From an uncultured Bacteroidota bacterium (GTDB taxonomy: Bacteria; Bacteroidota; Bacteroidia; Flavobacteriales; Flavobacteriaceae): a stretch of DNA of 64,000 nt. Below are positions 42,066-50,734 of the stretch, one piece after another. The position numbers and the translations under genes were made by a program. Numbering within the stretch: position 1 is the stretch's first letter; each line of letters begins with the position of its first letter. The stretch lies in the NCBI GenBank assembly GCA_913041125.1, contig CAJWHM010000004.1, positions 27,813 to 91,812 of the forward strand, written 5' to 3'. Under the pieces are notes generated by a model. It was not told the DNA's origin, did not search any database, and saw only the letters and a program-made list of their open reading frames with translations.

Positions 42066-42139
42066 GGCCTCGTAGCATAACTGAATAGTGCACTTGATTA
42101 CGGCTCAAGAGGTTGCAGGTTTGAATCCTGCCGAGGTCA
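42066..42139 (+). tRNA. tRNA-Arg (anticodon ACG)
   Basis: GGCCTCG/CGAGGTC acceptor, CTTGA-TTACGGC-TCAAG anticodon arm, GCAGG-TTTGAAT-CCTGC T-arm. Confidence 0.95.
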
Positions 42140-42146
42140 CATCATT

Positions 42147-42172
42147 CCCCTCTTTTTATTGAGGGGTTTTTT
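42147..42172 (+). terminator. Rho-independent terminator of tRNA-Arg
   Basis: CCCCTC-n8-GAGGGGTTTTTT. Confidence 0.85.
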
Positions 42173-42211
42173 CAAGATGTTTTCATAATTAAGGATACTC
42201 TGATATTATAT

Positions 42212-42586
42212 TTATTGAGCTTTTATATTTGAATTAATTAATTTGAGAGTATTATAACTTCCACCTTTAGGAGCTGTTCTTGCATTTAAGGGCATATAAG
42301 ATTTCCACGACCAGTGTGGATCAGAATATGTCCCATACCACTCTTTAAATTCACTAAATATTTTAAGGCTATCTTTTACTGTAAAATCTCTATAGAACCC
42401 ATGATCATAAACAATTTTGTTATTTAAAAATTTATAAGCTGTAGGAGCTTTTAAAGGTTTATGAGAAGAACATCCTACTATAAATAATATGATTGACATA
42501 CTCAAAAATAATATGCTAGAAACAATTTTAATTTTATTCATAAGACATCTGAAGTTATTGAATTTAGATTCAATAATAGTTTTCAA
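42212..42586 (-). CDS. Hypothetical lipoprotein (start may be at an internal Met)
   Basis: MNKIKIVSSILFLSMSIILFIVGCSS lipobox. Confidence 0.6.
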   Translation of the reverse strand: MKTIIESKFNNFRCLMNKIKIVSSILFLSMSIILFIVGCSSHKPLKAPTAYKFLNNKIVYDHGFYRDFTVKDSLKIFSEFKEWYGTYSDPHWSWKSYMPLNARTAPKGGSYNTLKLINSNIKAQ

Positions 42587-42828
42587 GTTGATGTGTTGAA
42601 ATTAATACTAATTTATACAGATTTAATTTAATTGAAATAATAAGATAAATAATAAGTTTTTCTGATTTTACTATTATCTAATACAATCTTTTTACATTGA
42701 CTTAAATGAAGATTTATTTGATATTTATGTATGTTTATAAGTGAGAATGAAGTAATGTTGTGGAATAATGTTTGACTGAAAAGCTTTGTTATAGACTTCT
42801 CACTTTAATAAATAATCATTATCTTATT

Positions 42829-42856
42829 GGGGATTAATTGCTATGAAAAGGAAAAC
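42829..42856 (+). repeat. 28-nt intergenic motif, copy B
   Basis: GGGGATTAATTGCTATGAAAAGGAAAAC, inside a GGGGATTAA...TTAATCCCC stem-loop followed by TTTTATTTT. Confidence 0.6.
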
Positions 42857-42972
42857 TTAAAATTTAATCCCCTTTTATTTTACTTACAAAATTAAACTTT
42901 TTGATTATACACTTCATTCTGGAAGGTTTTATTTAATATATTTTTTGTACTTTAAATTTAAAGTAGAATCGC

Positions 42973-43059
42973 ATGAAATTTAAAATCTCTGCTGCTGCCT
43001 GGCTTGTAATTATTATGTATGCTTTTATGATACTTTGTATTGGAATATATATGTTTTAA
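42973..43059 (+). CDS. Putative 28-aa single-helix membrane protein
   Basis: MKFKISAAAWLVIIMYAFMILCIGIYMF*, hand-translated; below ORF-track size cutoff. Confidence 0.5.
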   Translation: MKFKISAAAWLVIIMYAFMILCIGIYMF

Positions 43060-43060
43060 T

Positions 43061-43144
43061 ATGAAGAAAATCGGATGGGTGAATTGGGTAATGATAATAT
43101 GTATGATTATTGTTGGTATGTGTCTTTTATATATTAATTCTTAA
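43061..43144 (+). CDS. Putative 27-aa single-helix membrane protein
   Basis: MKKIGWVNWVMIICMIIVGMCLLYINS*, starts 1 nt after the previous ORF's stop. Confidence 0.5.
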   Translation: MKKIGWVNWVMIICMIIVGMCLLYINS

Positions 43145-43416
43145 TGTTTAATAATTATTGTAGTTGGTGAATAGATTCCAAATGTAAATGAATTTAATGC
43201 AAGGTCGATAAAAGAGTGTTTCGTGATTATAGTATAGTTCTCTTTATCAATAATTTTTTTCATCTCTGGAATATCAAATGAAAACAAACCATTAATTAAG
43301 TGCGTTTGTTTAAAATTAATTGTATTGTTCCCTTGAGCTCCTTCTCCAACAATAATTTTGGTTGTATAACAAGATGTTAACATTAGGATTAGTAAAGAAT
43401 AAAAAATACTTTTCAT
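43141..43416 (-). CDS. Bor-like lipoprotein
   Basis: Lipobox LTSC; C-terminal SFTFGIYSPTTI resembles Bor (FITLGIYTPLEA). Confidence 0.6.
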   Translation of the reverse strand: MKSIFYSLLILMLTSCYTTKIIVGEGAQGNNTINFKQTHLINGLFSFDIPEMKKIIDKENYTIITKHSFIDLALNSFTFGIYSPTTIIIKH

Positions 43417-43461
43417 TTTTTTTAATTTAAAATTAAGTTTCTCTGATTTGTATAAAACATT

Positions 43462-43779
43462 TTATTTTTTGTGAAATTTTTGTGATTTTATGATGAAATA
43501 AATAGGAGAAATTATTAAAAACGCAGACCATATCAAAATTGTGTTTTGTTTCTCAAAAATCATAAAAGATAATTGGAATACAAAAAAAGAGTACACTGCT
43601 TGCTGTTTAAAAAATCTTTTGAAAAAAATTAAATAATTTTTAATATCAAACTTCTTTCTTTTTTCTTCTGACATTGTATTATAACCAGACAATAAAAATT
43701 TAGCATTGTCTTGATTAATAAAATATGATATTGAGATATATAAAACAGAGACAAAAATTACTGGAATATATAACGACAT
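43462..43779 (-). CDS. Small membrane protein, hypothetical
   Basis: 105 aa ORF with 3 hydrophobic segments. Confidence 0.55.
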   Translation of the reverse strand: MSLYIPVIFVSVLYISISYFINQDNAKFLLSGYNTMSEEKRKKFDIKNYLIFFKRFFKQQAVYSFFVFQLSFMIFEKQNTILIWSAFLIISPIYFIIKSQKFHKK

Positions 43780-43805
43780 TATTAAACAAAATTATATGTA
43801 ATCAT

Positions 43806-44855
43806 TTAAAGCTCTATTAGTTCTCCATCTAGAGTACCACGATAGAAAACATTATTTTTGATTAATAAAATCTCTCCATATTTCCCTAATTTCATACTGG
43901 AGTCTACACAATAAATAATGTTATCATAAAATTCTAAAATATTGTCATTTGAAGAGTGTCCAACAACTATGCGCTTTGCCTCTATCTTATCTAATAATTT
44001 ATTTAATTGCTTATCTGTAATGTCATGGTAATAATAACCTCGATACCATGTCAAACTTTTTTCTCCAAAATAGATATTATAAAAATTATTTGAAACCATT
44101 TCATCAATTGATAAATCAATAGATTCTCTCATATCCCTATTTATTTTTTCAAGATCAAAATCTACACTTGAGAAAAATTCCTTTGAAATTCCTCCGTGAG
44201 TGAACATTATATCGTTTATCTTAATTATAGTTGACTTTGATCTCAACCACCTTCCAATAACAGTATTTTTACCATATAGTTCTTTATATTCTATTCCAAG
44301 TAAAGATGGTGTTTTGTGATACTTAGTGTTTATATATCTTAAATCATTTTGAAGTATCATGTACTCATGATTGCCGAGAAGAAAATGGACATAGCCTCCT
44401 TTTTTTTTAGCTTGAATTTCAAGGTCATACAAAAACCATAAAACTTCATTGACTTGATCCCCTCTATCAAAGACATCTCCAACTATTACAAAATGACCAT
44501 CTCCAAAAGTCCATTTTAGATCTTCATCAATAATTTTATTGTTTTTAAGTAATTCAATGAGCAAATCATATTGTCCGTGTATATCACTTAATGCAGCAAT
44601 TTTGTTTATATTATTAAAAATAGCAGGGTTGGGAAAATATTCTGTATTGAAGTTATCTTTTTCTAATCTTTCTGAAGATACAACTCCATTTTTAATAGAT
44701 TTTCTTAAAAAATGATCTTCTTCTATAAATACATAGGGGCCATCTGAAATGGACGGATATTGAAAATCTACTGTGTGTTTTTGTGGGAGACTAATCTTTT
44801 TTTGTCCAAAAGAAATGAATGTAATTAGAAAAAATAAATAAAGTGTTCTTTTCAT
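43806..44855 (-). CDS. Secreted calcineurin-like metallophosphoesterase
   Basis: Signal peptide; ALSDIHGQYD, VIVGDVFDRGDQ, LLGNHEYM, MFTHGG, VVGHS. Confidence 0.93.
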   Translation of the reverse strand: MKRTLYLFFLITFISFGQKKISLPQKHTVDFQYPSISDGPYVFIEEDHFLRKSIKNGVVSSERLEKDNFNTEYFPNPAIFNNINKIAALSDIHGQYDLLIELLKNNKIIDEDLKWTFGDGHFVIVGDVFDRGDQVNEVLWFLYDLEIQAKKKGGYVHFLLGNHEYMILQNDLRYINTKYHKTPSLLGIEYKELYGKNTVIGRWLRSKSTIIKINDIMFTHGGISKEFFSSVDFDLEKINRDMRESIDLSIDEMVSNNFYNIYFGEKSLTWYRGYYYHDITDKQLNKLLDKIEAKRIVVGHSSNDNILEFYDNIIYCVDSSMKLGKYGEILLIKNNVFYRGTLDGELIEL

Positions 44856-44937
44856 ATTGCAAAACTAAATAAATGTTTCCATTATGATATCTATGCTTAG
44901 AAAAACTTATGTATAGCTTTTTAATTTAAAAATAAAT

Positions 44938-45318
44938 TTAATTTAAGTAAGGAGCTAAAAATTCTAAGAGAAGTAAAAACCAACCTATTATAATTAATAA
45001 TCCACCCAAAGGCGTTATGGGTCCTAAAATTTTTAAATTTTTATTAAACAAAGTTTGAGTCGACAGAAAAAAAATACTAAAAGAGAAAAGAATAGTACCA
45101 ACAGTTATTAATACAGATATCCATATTGTAATATCGAGATATAATTGGGAGATGATTAGAAGTGATAGGCCATGATATATTAAATATTTAACACCTATTT
45201 CAAATGATTGAATTTCCGATTGGGTAATTTTATTTTTTAGATAATGAGATCCGAATGCACCAAGAATAACAGATAACAAACAAAACACAGTTCCAATTAT
45301 TTCGGTTATGTATAACAT
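44938..45318 (-). CDS. DUF423 family membrane protein
   Basis: VILGAFGSHYLKNK, FEIGVKYLIYHGLSLL, LGPITPLGGLLIIIGW. Confidence 0.88.
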   Translation of the reverse strand: MLYITEIIGTVFCLLSVILGAFGSHYLKNKITQSEIQSFEIGVKYLIYHGLSLLIISQLYLDITIWISVLITVGTILFSFSIFFLSTQTLFNKNLKILGPITPLGGLLIIIGWFLLLLEFLAPYLN

Positions 45319-45388
45319 ATTTATTTAAGTAACTAATAATTTTTGCGTTTATATAGCTAAAAATCATTAGCATCTTTTAGATTTTAGA

Positions 45389-46054
45389 TTATCTTATTTC
45401 TTTAATTAACTTAAGTATCTCTTTAACTTTTTCCTCGAGAGCATTATAGTCTTTTGCTATTAGAATATCATTAGAAATTAATTTTGAACCTATTCCTACA
45501 CAACTTACTCCAGAATCAAACCAACCTTTTAAATTCTCTTTACTTGTATTGACTCCTCCCGTTGGCATAATTGAAGTCCATGGTTGAGGACCTTTTATGG
45601 CTTTGACAAATTCTGGTCCGTATATACTACCCGGAAATAATTTTATTAACTCACATCCCATTTCTTCAGCCCTTGAAATCTCAGTTAATGATCCACAACC
45701 AGGGGACCACAAAACTTTTCTTCGGTTACATATTTTTGCTATATCCTTCCTAAAAACTGGTGTAACAACGAAATTAGCTCCAGCTAACATATATTGTGAA
45801 GCTGAAGAGGAATCAGTAATTGAGCCCACTCCAAGGATCATTCCAGGTAATTCATTGATTGCAAATTTGTTTAAGTCTTTAAAAATTTCAAAGGCAAAAT
45901 CTCCCCTATTAGTAAATTCTAGTAGACGTGATCCTCCATAATAACAAGCTTTTAAAACATTTTTAGCAACCTCAATATCAGAATGATAAAATAAAGGAAC
46001 CATACCTGAATTTTCCATTTGATTAATTACCTCTATTCTTGAATACTTTGCCAT
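45389..46054 (-). CDS. eda: KDPG/KHG aldolase family
   Basis: GGSRLLEFTNRG, LGVGSITD, LIKLFPGSIYGPEFVKAIKGP, PTGGVN. Confidence 0.93.
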   Translation of the reverse strand: MAKYSRIEVINQMENSGMVPLFYHSDIEVAKNVLKACYYGGSRLLEFTNRGDFAFEIFKDLNKFAINELPGMILGVGSITDSSSASQYMLAGANFVVTPVFRKDIAKICNRRKVLWSPGCGSLTEISRAEEMGCELIKLFPGSIYGPEFVKAIKGPQPWTSIMPTGGVNTSKENLKGWFDSGVSCVGIGSKLISNDILIAKDYNALEEKVKEILKLIKEIR

Positions 46055-46064
46055 TATTTATATA

Positions 46065-47111
46065 TTATCTTACCACTCTGCCTGATGCGTCACCACTCAT
46101 TAACTTTTTAACCTCTGCTATTGTAACTAAATTAGCATCACCTTTAATTGTATGCTTCAAACACGAAGCAGCAACTGCATAATCCAAAGCCATTTGATTA
46201 TCTTCAGGAAAATGAATTAGTCCATAAATTAATCCCGCCATAAACGAATCTCCACCCCCTACTCTATCTACAATATGTGTAATTTGATATTCTTTACTTT
46301 TAAACATATTTTCCCCATCAAAAAGAATTCCAGACCAAACATTATGTGATGCAGATATCGATCCCCGTAGAGTTATAATTACTTTTTTTGCCCTTGGAAA
46401 TTTGTTTAGCATTTGTTCACAAACAGATAAAAATGATTCTGCTTTTACATTTTTACCATTTTTATTTACGTCTATTGCTTCAGGTTTAATACCAAAATGT
46501 TTTTCTGCGTCCTCTTCATTTCCTAAAATAATATCACAATAAGAAGTTAATTCTGTCATTATTTTTTCACGATCACAATCATATTTCCATAGCTTTTCAC
46601 GATAATTTAAGTCAGTTGAAATTGTGATTCCCATTTCACTGGCAATTTTTATGGCTTCTAAACATGCGTCTGCTGCACTCTTTGAAATTGCTGGTGTAAT
46701 TCCTGTCCAATGAAACCATTGAGCATTTTTAAATATATTTTCCCAATCTACCATACCAGGTTCAATCTGAGACATTGCTGAATTAGATCGGTCATAAATA
46801 ACTTTACTTGCTCTATTAACTGCTCCAGTTTCAAGAAAATATAACCCTAATCTTTCCCCTCCCTCAATTATATATTTTGTTCCTACATTATGTTTTCTCA
46901 ACTCCATAAGTGCAGATTGTCCAATATCATTGTTAGGTAGACGTGTAATAAATTCAACAGGAATACCAAAATTAGCCAATGATATAGCGACGTTTGCTTC
47001 TCCACCTCCATAAATAATATCAAAACTATTGGCTTGTGAAAAGCGTAAATAACCCTTAGTTGCAAGCCGCATCATGATTTCACCAAAGGTTATTAAATTT
47101 TTCATAATCAA
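46065..47111 (-). CDS. kdgK: PfkB-family sugar kinase, KDG kinase-like
   Basis: TFGEIMMRL, GGEANVAISLANFG, DLNYREKLW, VDRVGGGDSFMAGLIYG. Confidence 0.9.
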   Translation of the reverse strand: MIMKNLITFGEIMMRLATKGYLRFSQANSFDIIYGGGEANVAISLANFGIPVEFITRLPNNDIGQSALMELRKHNVGTKYIIEGGERLGLYFLETGAVNRASKVIYDRSNSAMSQIEPGMVDWENIFKNAQWFHWTGITPAISKSAADACLEAIKIASEMGITISTDLNYREKLWKYDCDREKIMTELTSYCDIILGNEEDAEKHFGIKPEAIDVNKNGKNVKAESFLSVCEQMLNKFPRAKKVIITLRGSISASHNVWSGILFDGENMFKSKEYQITHIVDRVGGGDSFMAGLIYGLIHFPEDNQMALDYAVAASCLKHTIKGDANLVTIAEVKKLMSGDASGRVVR

Positions 47112-47142
47112 ATTTAAGATATATTTTTATAAAAATAATTCT

Positions 47143-48831
47143 TTAGATATTGCCCTTTTTCAATTGATTAATTGCGTAATTAGCCGCTCTTGCTGTGATG
47201 GCCATGAAAGTTAATGAAGGGTTTTGAGTACTAGTTGAAGTCATGCATGATCCATCTGTGACAAAAACATTCTTGCAATGATGCAATTGATTCCATGAAT
47301 TTAATAATGAGGTATTTGGTTCTCTACCCATACGAACTCCCCCCATTTCATGAATATCGTTTCCTGGTCTTCGATTGTTGTCACTTATTTTTATTTTAGA
47401 AAAACCAGCTTTAGTATACATTTCAGAAAATTGTTCATAAAAATCCTGAATCATTTTTTCATCATTATCATCATAATCTACATCTATATTTAAAAGCGGA
47501 ATACCCCATTGATCAGTTTTTTCTTTATCTAATGTAACCATATTTGATACTTTTGGAATAGTCTCACCCATCATATGAGATCCAACACTCCATATGCCAG
47601 TTTCTTTCGTTTTAAGCAAATTATTTTTTAAATTTTCACCTATTCCTTCTTTGGATGTATATCGAATAGGTGTTGCCTGAAAACCAGCTGCATAACCTCT
47701 TAAAAAATCTGTTTCTTGTTTAAATACATTTCTAAATCTAGGTACATAGTGAGTGGTTGGCTTAGCTCCTTCAGTAGTAAACTCAGAAAATCCCTCATAT
47801 TCTGCACTTATTGTTGCCCTGTAATTGTGAAATGCAATGTACTTGCCCAATAATCCACTGTCATTTCCCAAACCATTTGGAAAACGTTTAGATTTAGAAT
47901 TCAATAGAATTAAGTTCGTGTTTAAAGTAGATGCTGTAACAAAAAGAACTTTAGCAAAATAATCTTTACTAGATTTAGTAATTGAATCAATTACTCTCAC
48001 GCCAATAGCCTTTCGTTGATCTTCGTCATATAAAACAGAATGAACAACCGAATTTGATTTTAAGGTTAAATTACCTGTATTCAATGCCCAGGGAATAAGT
48101 GTTGAATTTGCATTGAAATAGCCGCCAAGTGGACAACCCCTCTGACAAATATTTCTACTCATACATAAACCTCGTCCTTGTTTAATAAAAATTGGACGGC
48201 TTTCTGTTAGATGTGCACAACGACCATAAATTACATGACGGTCTTTGTAATTTTTTTTGACTTGATTACTAAAATATTGCTCAACCACGTTGGATTCCCA
48301 AGGCTTGAGAAACTCCCCATCTGGTAAAATTTCTAAACCGTCTTTATTACCGCTTACACCTACAAAACGTTCAACATAAGAATACCAATTCTCCAAATCT
48401 TTATATCTTATGGGCCAATCAACAGCAAAACCGTCTCTCGCAGGACCCTCAAAATCAAAATTACTCCAGCGTTGAACTTGTCTTGCCCACATTATAGACT
48501 TACCTCCTACTTGATACCCTCGAATCCAATCGAAAGGTTTTATCTGATTGTATTTATGTTCATTATCCTTTACAAAAAAATGTTTTGCATCCTCACGATA
48601 AGCATAACATCTTGATACGATTGGATTTTCTTTAAGATCTTTTGAAGTTAACCTTCCCCTGTGTTTTAATTCCCAAGGCTGGAGATTTGTTGTAGGATAG
48701 TCTTTAATATGCTCAATATTAGGCCCTCTTTCTAAAAGTAATGTATTTAGACCTTGCTCAGTAAACTCCTTCGCAGCCCATCCACCAGTCATTCCTGCTC
48801 CAATTACAATAGCATCAAATTTATTTTCCAT
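47143..48831 (-). CDS. GMC-family oxidoreductase (membrane/periplasmic sugar dehydrogenase type)
   Basis: AIVIGAGMTGGWAAKEF; C-terminal DIHEMGGVRMG, VFVTDGSCMTSTSTQNPSLTFMAITARAANY. Confidence 0.95.
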   Translation of the reverse strand: MENKFDAIVIGAGMTGGWAAKEFTEQGLNTLLLERGPNIEHIKDYPTTNLQPWELKHRGRLTSKDLKENPIVSRCYAYREDAKHFFVKDNEHKYNQIKPFDWIRGYQVGGKSIMWARQVQRWSNFDFEGPARDGFAVDWPIRYKDLENWYSYVERFVGVSGNKDGLEILPDGEFLKPWESNVVEQYFSNQVKKNYKDRHVIYGRCAHLTESRPIFIKQGRGLCMSRNICQRGCPLGGYFNANSTLIPWALNTGNLTLKSNSVVHSVLYDEDQRKAIGVRVIDSITKSSKDYFAKVLFVTASTLNTNLILLNSKSKRFPNGLGNDSGLLGKYIAFHNYRATISAEYEGFSEFTTEGAKPTTHYVPRFRNVFKQETDFLRGYAAGFQATPIRYTSKEGIGENLKNNLLKTKETGIWSVGSHMMGETIPKVSNMVTLDKEKTDQWGIPLLNIDVDYDDNDEKMIQDFYEQFSEMYTKAGFSKIKISDNNRRPGNDIHEMGGVRMGREPNTSLLNSWNQLHHCKNVFVTDGSCMTSTSTQNPSLTFMAITARAANYAINQLKKGNI

Positions 48832-48845
48832 TCGAAATAAAAATC

Positions 48846-49361
48846 TTATAAAGGAACTTTACCTATATACCTTCCAGGCATAAATTCAAATTTTAAATAT
48901 TTTTTCATATAGTTTTCGGAGGTTTCAAAATGAAGTAAAGAAAACTCTTTCAAGTATTCTAAAAATGTTAATATGTTATCTTTCTTTTCTTTAAAATTTT
49001 TTAAAATAAATATTTCTTGTTCATTAGGTAAGATATCTTCAAATTCTTTTTTTTCCTCTGATGATAGAGCTAATTGAAATGCTTCAAATCCCGATGAAAA
49101 TTTATCTCTTTGATCCTTATCCAAACAATCATTTACGATAGTTAAAACAAAATGACCTCTATTTTCAGAAGTTGGGAAATTAATTTTGTCACTTGGCAAA
49201 ATCACTTCACAAATAGAATTAATAAGCCGTTTCTCTTTCCTTTTGAGTTTTGGAAAATTAGAATAATTAAAATCAGGATTTAAATCACAGGAGTAAGGAA
49301 GAAAAAAAACACCCCCTGTAATTAAACTTATATTTTTTAAAGCAACTCTTCTTAACATCAA
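48846..49361 (-). CDS. Gluconate 2-dehydrogenase subunit 3-like protein, Tat-type signal
   Basis: LRRVALKNISLITGG; INSICEVILPSD; adjacent to GMC subunit. Confidence 0.85.
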   Translation of the reverse strand: MMLRRVALKNISLITGGVFFLPYSCDLNPDFNYSNFPKLKRKEKRLINSICEVILPSDKINFPTSENRGHFVLTIVNDCLDKDQRDKFSSGFEAFQLALSSEEKKEFEDILPNEQEIFILKNFKEKKDNILTFLEYLKEFSLLHFETSENYMKKYLKFEFMPGRYIGKVPL

Positions 49362-49379
49362 AAATTAATCGAATTAAGT

Positions 49380-50723
49380 TTAAAAATTTCTATATGCACC
49401 CGATAGAAACTTATTTGCTTCTTTTTCTAAGAAGCTCGCACTATCATTATCCCAGTGCAGTGTTTTGTTAGGGAAACGACCTGCAATAACTCCAAGAAGT
49501 ATAGTCTCAGTCAATCGTGAAGCATATGAAAAAGGTGCTGATACTATATCCTTACCTAAACAAGCATCAACAAATTGGTGGTAATGCTTAGGTGCATCTC
49601 TTTCATAGTCATTTTGAGTATTGCCTAGCTCATCATTTGGATCATACTTTTTAATATCAATTTCTACATATTTACCATCAACTATATGTCTTGGTCTTTC
49701 CATGAAATGAGGTAAAAGCAATCTTCCTTTTTCTCCCATAAACATAGCTCCTTGAAGAGGAAGTTTATCACGGTTAGGTAGTTTTAAATCCTTATGATTA
49801 CTTGGCATGCCTGGCCCATCTGACCAGATCCAAGTTAATGTTTCAGTTGTATATTTTGTGCCAGGAAAGGTATAAGTTACATTATTATTTACAGGAAAAC
49901 CATAACCGTTAGGCTTTCTACATTTATTTTTAACTGTAAGTGGAACATCAAGAGCTAAAGCATTATATGGTGTATCGAAAATATGAACTCCCATATCACC
50001 TAAAGTTCCACATCCATAATCAACCAGTTTTCGCCAATTCCCTGGATGATAATATTTTTCTTTAAATGGCCTTTCAGGTGACGTACCTAACCATAAATTC
50101 CAATTTAGTTCTGATGGAATTTGGTCTTCACCTTTTGGTTCTGGTCCATCATATCCCCAATTTTTAGGTGACCATGCTCTTACGGTGTGAACTTTCCCAA
50201 TAATTCCTGATTGTATTAACACAGTTGCTAGTTTATAATCGTAAAAAGAATGAACTTGTATTCCCATTTGAGTAACTAATGCTTTTTCTTCAGCAATTTT
50301 TTTCATCGCTCTTGCCTCAGATACAAAATGAGTCAATGGTTTTTGACAGTAAACTGGTTTGTTCAATTCCATAGCCATCATTGATGCAGGAGCATGTGTG
50401 TGATCAGGAGTTGAAACTACAACTGCGTCAATTTCATTTGAAATTTCTTTTAACATAACCCTGTAATCCTTAAATATTTTTGCATTTGGATATAATTTGT
50501 GCGCCTTTTCTAAATTATTAGAATCAACATCACATAAAGCGGTAACCTCAACAGATTTGTGCGAAGCTATTGACTTTAAATCATCTGCACCCATACCTCC
50601 AACTCCTACATGAGCTGTTTTAAGTTTTAAATTCTTTGGAGTTACTGATGCTATTAGCGAAGACGGCATTAATGTTGAAGATGCCAAAATCGCTGTTGAT
50701 TTTAAAAAATCTCTTTTTTTCAT
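49380..50723 (-). CDS. Gfo/Idh/MocA family oxidoreductase, exported
   Basis: Signal KKRDFLKSTAILASSTLM; HVGVGGMGADDLKS; VVSTPDHTHAPASMMAMELNKPVYCQKPL. Confidence 0.95.
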   Translation of the reverse strand: MKKRDFLKSTAILASSTLMPSSLIASVTPKNLKLKTAHVGVGGMGADDLKSIASHKSVEVTALCDVDSNNLEKAHKLYPNAKIFKDYRVMLKEISNEIDAVVVSTPDHTHAPASMMAMELNKPVYCQKPLTHFVSEARAMKKIAEEKALVTQMGIQVHSFYDYKLATVLIQSGIIGKVHTVRAWSPKNWGYDGPEPKGEDQIPSELNWNLWLGTSPERPFKEKYYHPGNWRKLVDYGCGTLGDMGVHIFDTPYNALALDVPLTVKNKCRKPNGYGFPVNNNVTYTFPGTKYTTETLTWIWSDGPGMPSNHKDLKLPNRDKLPLQGAMFMGEKGRLLLPHFMERPRHIVDGKYVEIDIKKYDPNDELGNTQNDYERDAPKHYHQFVDACLGKDIVSAPFSYASRLTETILLGVIAGRFPNKTLHWDNDSASFLEKEANKFLSGAYRNF

Positions 50724-50734
50724 TGAATTAAGTG

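Noticed and set aside
42066-42139. tRNA-Arg as an integrated-element attachment site
   Set aside because: No duplicate of the tRNA 3' end and no recombinase found nearby
43141-43416. Bor-like gene as sign of a prophage
   Set aside because: No integrase, structural, lysis or replication phage genes within the window
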